From Trueperaceae bacterium (GTDB taxonomy: Bacteria; Deinococcota; Deinococci; Deinococcales; Trueperaceae), in the NCBI GenBank assembly GCA_007122815.1, contig SKSV01000396.1, positions 1-7,033 on the forward strand: a stretch of 7,033 bases of DNA. Direction: 5' to 3'. Every line of letters starts with the position of its first letter. The stretch's first letter is position 1. The position numbers were made by a program, and so were the translations under genes. The notes under the pieces were generated by a model. That model was given only the letters and a program-made list of their open reading frames with translations, did no database searches and was not told where the DNA came from. Positions 1 to 4,250 of the stretch are shown piece by piece.

Positions 1-644
1 AGCGTCAGCGAGCGGAGCGTGACGCGTTGGCGGAGATCGCGCACGAGCTCGCGGGACCACTCACGGTCGTGGCGGGTGAACTGAACGCCCTGGCGCGGCG
101 CGATCCCGAGGACCGCAGACTAGAGACCGCGCGGGCCGCAGCTGCCGAGCTCGTGCACGCCTCGCACGACCTGCGCACGCTGGCGCGCGGAGAGCTGGAG
201 CGGCGGCAGGAGCTCAGCGTCGTCGACGTGGGGGAGATCGCTCGGGTGGTGGCGGGTGAGTACACGGGCGTGGTCTGTAGGATCGACGACGGCGACCTGC
301 GCGTGGTCGCGGAGCGCGACCGCGTCCGGCAGATGATCAGGAACCTGCTCCGCAACGCGGTTCAGGCCTGCGGCGACGCGGCGCGGGTGGAGTTGCGCGC
401 TCGCGTCCTGGACCACAGGGTACTCATCGAGGTGATCGACGACGGACCGGGTCTGTCACCCGAGGCGATGGGGCGCGTGTTCGAGCGTTACGTCTCGGGT
501 CGCGCGGGAGGGAGCGGCATCGGCCTGGCGGTGGTGCGGCGTCTGGCGCAGGAGTACGGGGGCCGCGTGGGGGTGCGCTCCGACCGCCATCAGACCGAGT
601 TCCTCGTCGACCTCCCGGCGTTCGAGGCGCAGGTGGACCAGTAG
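1..644 (+). CDS. Sensor histidine kinase HK1, C-terminal catalytic part (5' end outside window)
   Basis: This is the cytoplasmic core of a HisKA/HATPase_c sensor kinase that would autophosphorylate on His and pass phosphate to a response regulator. The open frame runs in from the left edge (first full codon at 3). The TTG at 27 is internal, because the preceding residues RQRAERDA match the same stretch of the kinase at the right end of the window. Visible motifs: H-box AHELAGPL with His at 42-44; N-box RNLLRNAVQA around 339-365; G1 box DDGPGL at 438-455; F-box VFERYVSG from 477; G2 box GGSGIGL from 507. It ends VDQ at a TAG (642-644). The H-box lacks the usual Thr/Asn four residues after His (Gly here). 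Membrane segments, sensor domain and HAMP should lie upstream, probably behind a response regulator gene; that is inference. The core looks intact and functional. Confidence 0.95.
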   Translation, partial: RQRAERDALAEIAHELAGPLTVVAGELNALARRDPEDRRLETARAAAAELVHASHDLRTLARGELERRQELSVVDVGEIARVVAGEYTGVVCRIDDGDLRVVAERDRVRQMIRNLLRNAVQACGDAARVELRARVLDHRVLIEVIDDGPGLSPEAMGRVFERYVSGRAGGSGIGLAVVRRLAQEYGGRVGVRSDRHQTEFLVDLPAFEAQVDQ

Positions 645-650
645 CGTCTA

Positions 651-699
651 AGTCGTCAGTCGTCGGTCGTCGGTCGTCGGTCGTCAGTCGTCAGTCGGC
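651..699. repeat. Tandem heptamer RGTCGTC, seven copies
   Basis: Seven head-to-tail copies of a 7-base unit read agtcgtc, agtcgtc, three ggtcgtc, agtcgtc and a degenerate agtcggc. They fill the gap between the convergent stops of HK1 (644) and the permease (684) and enter the last codons of the permease, where they encode its Thr-Asp-Asp end. The run contains no inverted repeat, so it is not an obvious terminator. It looks like a slippage-prone microsatellite. Confidence 0.9.
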
Positions 700-1949
700 G
701 GGGCCGCCTTGCCCAGCTCCTTCGGCAGCACCAGGTTCAGCACCACCCCGGCGATGCCGGCCAGGCCGATACCCTCTACGCTGAACTCACCGAAGTGGAA
801 CGCCATGCCGCCGACCCCGAACACCAGCACCACCGCCGCGATGATCAGGTTGCGGGTCTCGGTCATGTCCACCTGAGCGCGCACGAGGGTGTTGATCCCG
901 ACCACCACGATGGAGCCGAACAGGATCACCAGGATCCCGCCCATGACGGGGGTGGGGATCGTGCTGAGGAACGCGCCGAGCTTGCCCACGAACGCGAGCA
1001 CCATCGCCAGCACTGCCGCCACGGTCATCACCAAGGGGTTGAAGACCTTCGTGAGCGCCACCGCGCCGGTGACCTCGGAGTAGGTGGTGTTGGGCGGACC
1101 ACCCAGGAACCCCGCGAGGCTGGTGGCGACGCCGTCGCCCAGCAGCGTGCGGTGGAGCCCGGGCTTCTTGAGGTAGTCCCGGCCGGTCACGCCGCGGATG
1201 GCCACCAGGTCGCCGACGTGCTCGATGGCCGGGGCGATGGCGACGGGGAGTATGAAGAGGATCGCCGGAAGCGAGAAGCTCGGCAAGACGAAGCTGGGGA
1301 CTGCGAACCAGGCGGCGTCACGCATGGGCGTCAGGTCGACCATGCCTAGCAGAGCCGCGGCCAGGTAGCCGACTGCGATCCCCGTCAGGATCGGCACGAG
1401 CTTGAGCATCCCGCGTGCGAAGAGGGCGGTGATCATCGTGGCGAGCAGCGATATCAGCGCCACCGCGAGGGAGCGGCCGCTGTAGTCGCCTACTGCCATG
1501 CCGGTGGCCATGTCGACGGCGACGGGCGCGAGGGCGAGCCCGATGACCATGATCACGGGACCGGTGACTATCGCTGGGAGCACGCGGTACACGGCGTCCA
1601 GGCCGCGCCAGCGCACCAGGGCTGCGAGGCCCAAGTAGACGACGCCCGCTGCGATCAGTCCAGAGAGTGTCGCTGCGACGCCGTACTCCGCCACGCCGAA
1701 GGCGATCGGTGCGATGAACGCGAAGGACGACGCCAGGAACACGGGCACGCTGAAGCCCGTGATGATCTGGAAGGCCAGCGTGCCCGCACCCGCCGTGAAG
1801 AGCGCGACGTTCGGGTCCAGACCCGTGAGGAGCGGCACCAGCACGAGCGCGCCGAACGCTACGAAGAGCATCTGCGCGCCGATGATCACGGTTCGGGGGG
1901 TGAAGCGCGTGTCGGTCAGGTCGGCGGGGGGCGGGTCGCGGTCGGTCAC
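684..1949 (-). CDS. uraA: NCS2 (nucleobase:cation symporter-2) permease, uracil/xanthine type
   Basis: This is an inner-membrane proton symporter of the UraA/SLC23 family (421 aa, normal length), importing uracil or a related nucleobase. Family signatures include VLVPLLTGLDPNVALFTAG near residues 36-54, the VPVFLASSFAFIAPI segment near 68-82, EHVGD at 243-247, the PGLHRTLLGDG run at 263-273 and GGPPNTTYSE at 283-292. Glu243 and Glu292 correspond to the substrate-binding glutamates of E. coli UraA (E241, E290). Asp247 sits where UraA has His245, and SEVTG replaces UraA's GENIG, so the substrate may differ (uracil is likeliest; xanthine or another base is possible). The rest is almost continuous hydrophobic segments, consistent with 14 membrane spans. 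The start is GTG at 1949-1947, preceded by AAGGAG seven bases upstream (1957-1962). It is transcribed alone, convergent with HK1. The C-terminus ends in the heptamer repeat. Confidence 0.93.
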   Translation of the reverse strand: MTDRDPPPADLTDTRFTPRTVIIGAQMLFVAFGALVLVPLLTGLDPNVALFTAGAGTLAFQIITGFSVPVFLASSFAFIAPIAFGVAEYGVAATLSGLIAAGVVYLGLAALVRWRGLDAVYRVLPAIVTGPVIMVIGLALAPVAVDMATGMAVGDYSGRSLAVALISLLATMITALFARGMLKLVPILTGIAVGYLAAALLGMVDLTPMRDAAWFAVPSFVLPSFSLPAILFILPVAIAPAIEHVGDLVAIRGVTGRDYLKKPGLHRTLLGDGVATSLAGFLGGPPNTTYSEVTGAVALTKVFNPLVMTVAAVLAMVLAFVGKLGAFLSTIPTPVMGGILVILFGSIVVVGINTLVRAQVDMTETRNLIIAAVVLVFGVGGMAFHFGEFSVEGIGLAGIAGVVLNLVLPKELGKAAPPTDD

Positions 1950-1975
1950 GGGCGGGCTCCTTGCTCAGCGCTGGG

Positions 1976-2038
1976 GCTGGCTGAAATCTGGGCACGGTTG
2001 GTCGGGATCCGGGCAAAGCTGGTCGGGATCCGGGCACG
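1976..2038. repeat. Three tandem copies of a 21-base unit upstream of the permease
   Basis: Copies lie at 1976-1996, 1997-2017 and 2018-2038. Copies 2 and 3 share 17 identical bases (tggtcgggatccgggca, at 1999-2015 and 2020-2036). Copy 1 matches copy 3 at about 16 of 21 positions. The period of 21 bases is two DNA helical turns, so the units lie on one face of the helix. They end about 27 bases before the permease GTG, so they would be transcribed into its leader. Confidence 0.85.
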
Positions 2039-2045
2039 AGTGAAG

Positions 2046-2078
2046 CGCCGTGGCGTCGGTGGGAACGACGTCACGGCG
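2046..2078 (-). promoter_or_regulatory. Strong hairpin in the permease leader region
   Basis: The arms CGCCGTG (2046-2052) and CACGGCG (2072-2078) pair perfectly. Inside them CGTCG (2054-2058) pairs with CGACG (2066-2070), leaving one non-Watson-Crick position (2053/2071) and a 7-base loop. It would form in RNA of either strand. No U-tract follows in either direction. It lies about 97 bases before the permease start on the permease strand, so it could be an attenuator or leader element, or a U-less terminator for reading from vapC. I recognise no known riboswitch. Confidence 0.5.
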
Positions 2079-2190
2079 GCGAGCAGGCATCCGATCAACC
2101 TTGGTTCGGGAAGACTCGAGGACGAGTGAGACGGGCCGCGCGGCGATGCTCGTCGCCCGAGGCCGATGACACGCACGCGCTCACGACGGC

Positions 2191-2196
2191 ATCATA
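2191..2196 (-). promoter_or_regulatory. Possible -10 element for the permease transcript
   Basis: On the minus strand this reads TATGAT (5 of 6 matches to TATAAT), in an AT-rich patch (atcatacata at 2191-2200) that stands out from its GC-rich surroundings. There is no recognisable -35 at 16-18 bases. If used, it would give the permease a leader of about 235 nucleotides containing the hairpin and the 21-base repeats. Confidence 0.25.
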
Positions 2197-2321
2197 CATA
2201 GCCCGCTGAAGGGGCCGCCGGGACGTGAGCACCAGCTGAGCTACACAACCTCCAACGCGGCTCGAGAGCAGGCATGCGCTGCGTCACGAGACAGTGTTCG
2301 CCTGAGTAGTGACTTGCGGCC

Positions 2322-2720
2322 TTACTCCAGAAGGCGGAAGCCTTGGTCCGAGAAGTCCCGATCGAAGGCGAAGGCGTCGAGCACGCCCAGCTGACGCATG
2401 CTGTGGAAGCTGAGGCAGACCACCAGGCTCAAATCGCGACGGCCAGCGGTCGACAACGCGCTTACCCCCGCCTGGTGCTCTTCGGGAGACACCATATGAA
2501 CGCGTATGACCGGCAGCACGTCTTCCACCAGGACGCGGACCGCCGCTATTCCAAGCCGGCTCTGGACGAGGGCAAAGCACTCCACCAGGACGTAGTTGGT
2601 GCAGAAGAGGTCCTCGGCCCGCTGGAGCAGTTCTCCCCACGTCCGGCGGGCGGGAGCGTGAAACTCATCGTCGGCGTTTAGGACCGCCAGCAGCGCTGAG
2701 GTATCGACGAAGACGCTCAT
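2322..2720 (-). CDS. vapC: VapC-type PIN-domain toxin with a substituted active-site position
   Basis: This 132-aa protein has the normal length and layout of VapC toxins, which are Mg-dependent ribonucleases that cut tRNA or rRNA when free of antitoxin. PIN signatures: FVDTSA with Asp6; YVLVECFAL with Glu47; RRDLSLVVCLSF at 94-105; MRQLGVLDAFAFDRDF with Asp120 at the C-terminal acidic position. In typical VapCs the third motif reads SLTDC or SLVDC. Here it is SLVVC: Val101 (codon GTC, plus-strand bases 2418-2420) replaces the Asp, one A-to-T change from GAC. Asp96 is nearby but is not the usual ligand. Activity may be reduced or lost, and the family assignment is otherwise firm. The ATG at 2720 overlaps the antitoxin stop by four bases (ATGA), so translation is coupled. 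It stops with TAA at 2322-2324. Confidence 0.9.
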   Translation of the reverse strand: MSVFVDTSALLAVLNADDEFHAPARRTWGELLQRAEDLFCTNYVLVECFALVQSRLGIAAVRVLVEDVLPVIRVHMVSPEEHQAGVSALSTAGRRDLSLVVCLSFHSMRQLGVLDAFAFDRDFSDQGFRLLE

Positions 2721-2965
2721 TGCCTAAACGCCTCCGTCAGGTGGCGATCATGGGCTTCAGCCAGGTCTTCGTGACCCGAGTGAAATCTCCCCGCAGCGTC
2801 CATGGCCCGGCGTCTCCGCTGCTCGTCATCCACCGCGCCGCTGCTGCGGATGACCAGGTCGGCGCCTTCCCTCATGAGCGCAGCGATGGGAACCCCTCGG
2901 CGCCGGGCCAAATCCCTGAGCTGTCGCATCTGGGACTCGGAAAGCTGGATCTGGGTGCGGATCAT
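2717..2965 (-). CDS. vapB: VapB-type ribbon-helix-helix antitoxin
   Basis: This 82-aa protein would neutralise the adjacent PIN toxin and repress its own operon. The N-terminus MIRTQIQLSESQMRQLRDLA is a ribbon-helix-helix fold: a beta strand (RTQIQL, residues 3-8), helix 1 (about 9-22), a turn (RGVP) and helix 2 (about 25-40). This is the usual DNA-binding dimer unit. The C-terminal part from about residue 45 is charged (DEQRRRRAMDAAGRF, then EDLAEAHDRHL) and is the likely toxin-binding tail. The frame is open further upstream to 3085, but I choose ATG 2965 because the RHH strand begins there and GGAG lies seven bases upstream. The upstream extension is Pro/Ser/Arg-rich and looks non-coding. 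The gene overlaps vapC by four bases. A palindrome at 2986-2993 is a candidate self-regulated operator. Confidence 0.9.
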   Translation of the reverse strand: MIRTQIQLSESQMRQLRDLARRRGVPIAALMREGADLVIRSSGAVDDEQRRRRAMDAAGRFHSGHEDLAEAHDRHLTEAFRQ

Positions 2966-2971
2966 CGGTGT

Positions 2972-2975
2972 CTCC
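2972..2975 (-). promoter_or_regulatory. Ribosome binding site deciding the antitoxin start
   Basis: On the minus strand ACGGAGA places GGAG seven bases before ATG 2965. This supports the short 82-aa antitoxin over the longer frame starting at 3085. Confidence 0.7.
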
Positions 2976-2984
2976 GTGGGCACA

Positions 2985-3008
2985 ATGATATCAACCGTGG
3001 CATCATGA
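2985..3008 (-). promoter_or_regulatory. Candidate vapBC promoter/operator
   Basis: On the minus strand TATCAT (plus-strand bases 2985-2990) matches five of six bases of a -10 box, about 20 bases before the antitoxin ATG. It overlaps a perfect 8-base palindrome TGATATCA (2986-2993). A second palindrome TCATGA (3003-3008) lies 16 bases away, centre to centre. VapB proteins commonly bind paired palindromes over their own promoter, so this is a plausible operator. No good -35 is visible. Confidence 0.35.
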
Positions 3009-3135
3009 CAGCATACGCGGACGGCAACCACGCAGGGTGAGCCTTGGCGAACGGAACTGGGGCTAGGCGGTGAGCGCCGCTTCACGAGCGTCGAGCCGGG
3101 CGTCCGTGCGCCGTCCGACTCGCATCAGGGCATCG

Positions 3136-3175
3136 GTTGAGCCGTCCGTCCGCACGCCGTTAAGACCCAGTTCAG
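3136..3175 (+). promoter_or_regulatory. Three GTTNAG boxes upstream of exported protein A, candidate response-regulator sites
   Basis: GTTGAG (3136-3141), GTTAAG (3159-3164) and GTTCAG (3170-3175) share GTTNAG. The last two are spaced 11 bases start to start, the direct-repeat spacing typical of OmpR/PhoB-type regulators, and the first is 23 bases (close to two turns) before the second. A weak sigma-70-like reading also exists: TTGAGC at 3137 and TTAAGA at 3160 with a 17-base spacer. The sites lie 36-75 bases before the start of protein A. The regulator encoded at 5135-5806 is the natural candidate to bind here; that is inference. Confidence 0.35.
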
Positions 3176-3198
3176 CGACCTCGGGTTCCATGACACTC

Positions 3199-3203
3199 GG
3201 AGG
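3199..3203 (+). promoter_or_regulatory. Ribosome binding site deciding the start of exported protein A
   Basis: GGAGG lies seven bases before ATG 3211. It selects 3211 over the upstream in-frame starts at 3070 and 3190 and puts the N-terminus directly on a signal peptide. Confidence 0.8.
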
Positions 3204-3210
3204 TACGAAG

Positions 3211-4149
3211 ATGATGAACCGAACAGCGAACCTCAACCGTACACTCCTCACCGCCGTGATCGCGGGCCTTCTCGGGCTCACTGGCGCAAGCGTCGCGCAG
3301 GCCGACAGTTCAGCCGAAGCGTCCGCCCACGCCCGCACCGCCGCTGCCATCGAGCTCGCGCTGGTCGCGGATGACGGCACCCTGGTTGGCTACGGGAGCA
3401 TGGTCGATGGAGAGCTCTCCGTGAGCCTGATGCAAGACGTAACCGGCTTCGTCACGCTGCACCTCAGCGTTGAGGGCGAGGCGCAGCCATCGGTGGAGGT
3501 GTTCGTCAGCCACGACGGCACCACCCAGGTGATCGATGGGGAAGCCTTCATCGACCTGCATCTCTACCTCGAGGCTCGGGGTGCGGTCAGCGTCGAGCTG
3601 AAGCGTGTGGTCTTGATCGATCCCGAGATCGAACAGCGCCTCTCGGCCAGCGTGATGGTCGGCAGCGGGATCGGCGCCGACGCCGCGGTTGACGGTGCTG
3701 CTGGTGCCGACGCTGCGCTCGAGGTCGAGGCCGGAGCCGACGTGGAGGTCGAGGGCGATGCCCGTAGCGAAGGGGGTGCCGATTCAGCCGTCGGTACCGA
3801 TGCGGACGCAGAGGCCGAGATCGAGCTGGGGATCGGTGTGGATGTCGAGACCGACGTGGGTGCTGATGTCGGCACCGGACCTGATCGCGGTGTGGACACC
3901 GAGGCAGGGGCCGAGGTTGGGATAGGCATCGACGTCGGAGTCGACGTAGACGCCGAGGCCGGCTCCGAGGCCGGTTCTGAGGCCGGTTCTGAGGCCGGGG
4001 CCGAGACTGGTAGCGACGCCGACGGGCGTGCCGAGGCCGGTGTTGGCGCTGAGTCCTCGACGGGCTCCGAGACCGGCGCTGAGTCCTCGACCGGCGCCGA
4101 AGCCGAGTCGTCACTGGAGCTGGAGATCGGGATCGGCGGCGATGACTGA
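3211..4149 (+). CDS. Exported protein A: unknown N-terminal domain plus acidic Gly/Ala/Asp/Glu/Val repeat tail
   Basis: I do not recognise this 312-aa protein. Residues 1-31 form a Sec signal peptide: basic start (MMNRTANLNR), hydrophobic core LLTAVIAGLLGL, and a cleavage motif VAQA before Asp32. Residues about 45-132 are a beta-rich domain (LVADDGTLVGYG near its start, FIDLHLYLEARGAVSVEL near its end) also found in the next gene. From about residue 150 the chain is low complexity: alternating small or beta-branched and acidic residues (such as GVDVETDVGADVG), then EAGS units and two GAESSTG blocks. The tail is strongly acidic with almost no basic residues and ends SLELEIGIGGDD. It is probably an extended secreted or surface protein, possibly cation-binding. 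The start is ATG 3211, set by GGAGG; ATG 3214 is also possible. The 101-base gap to protein B contains a hairpin, and both genes probably share a transcript. Confidence 0.85.
   Translation: MMNRTANLNRTLLTAVIAGLLGLTGASVAQADSSAEASAHARTAAAIELALVADDGTLVGYGSMVDGELSVSLMQDVTGFVTLHLSVEGEAQPSVEVFVSHDGTTQVIDGEAFIDLHLYLEARGAVSVELKRVVLIDPEIEQRLSASVMVGSGIGADAAVDGAAGADAALEVEAGADVEVEGDARSEGGADSAVGTDADAEAEIELGIGVDVETDVGADVGTGPDRGVDTEAGAEVGIGIDVGVDVDAEAGSEAGSEAGSEAGAETGSDADGRAEAGVGAESSTGSETGAESSTGAEAESSLELEIGIGGDD
3955..4002 (+). repeat. Four 12-base units encoding EAGS in protein A
   Basis: Near-identical units of the type gaggccggttct encode EAGS, EAGS, EAGS, EAGA in frame. Units 2 and 3 are identical in DNA, which points to recent slippage or duplication. 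Copy number could vary between strains. Confidence 0.85.
4045..4091 (+). repeat. 30-base-period repeat encoding GAESSTG in protein A
   Basis: The 17-base string ggcgctgagtcctcgac occurs at 4045-4061 and again at 4075-4091. Both are in frame and encode GAESST. The intervening codons give GSET. Confidence 0.8.
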
Positions 4150-4184
4150 GCCTGATGGTCGGTACGTAGCTGCCTAGCCACTCG

Positions 4185-4223
4185 CGGTCTGGGCCGCGTC
4201 GTCCCGCGACACGGCCCAGACCG
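4185..4223 (+). terminator. Strong intergenic hairpin between proteins A and B (no U-tract)
   Basis: The arms CGGTCTGGGCCG (4185-4196) and CGGCCCAGACCG (4212-4223) are a perfect 12-bp inverted repeat. After one C/A mismatch, GTCG (4198-4201) and CGAC (4207-4210) extend the stem to a 5-base loop tcccg. No T-run follows, so it is not a classical intrinsic terminator. It lies 15 bases before the ribosome site of protein B. It may partly terminate transcription, protect the upstream mRNA end or mark a processing site, giving different amounts of A versus B, RR and HK2. Confidence 0.6.
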
Positions 4224-4250
4224 ACTGCATCCTGCTACAAAGGGGGCACC

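Larger units (their letters stand above)
1950..2321. other. 372-base gene-free region between vapC and the permease
   Basis: No convincing gene was found. The region lies downstream of vapC and upstream of the permease, both on the minus strand. It holds the permease ribosome site (1957-1962), three 21-base tandem repeats (1976-2038), a strong hairpin (2046-2078) and an AT-rich patch with a -10-like TATGAT on the minus strand (2191-2196). A GTG-initiated minus-strand frame of 76 codons (2176-1946) ends in a GTGA overlap with the permease start, but it has no ribosome site and a composition that looks non-coding. Confidence 0.6.

Noticed and set aside
1946..2176. 76-codon minus-strand frame overlapping the permease GTG by four bases (GTGA)
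   Set aside because: The GTG start has no ribosome site, the composition (Arg/Ser/Pro-rich) is typical of non-coding GC-rich frames, and part of it is the 21-base tandem repeat. The overlap is noted but not sufficient.
2231..2244. Minus-strand gtagctcagctggt resembling a tRNA D-arm
   Set aside because: The D-stem partner does not pair properly, no T-loop of the GGTTCGA type follows at the right distance, and no acceptor stem closes. At most this is a decayed remnant or chance.
2966..3085. Upstream extension of the antitoxin frame
   Set aside because: The ribbon-helix-helix fold begins at ATG 2965 behind GGAG. The extension is unstructured and would cover the likely promoter/operator.
3070..3210. 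Upstream extension of protein A to a GTG at 3070
   Set aside because: The extra residues are Arg/Ser-rich without pattern, a strong GGAGG sits just before ATG 3211, and a signal peptide begins exactly there.
3955..4002. Short regular repeats as a possible CRISPR array
   Set aside because: The units are 12 bases, in frame, have no spacers and encode EAGS within protein A.
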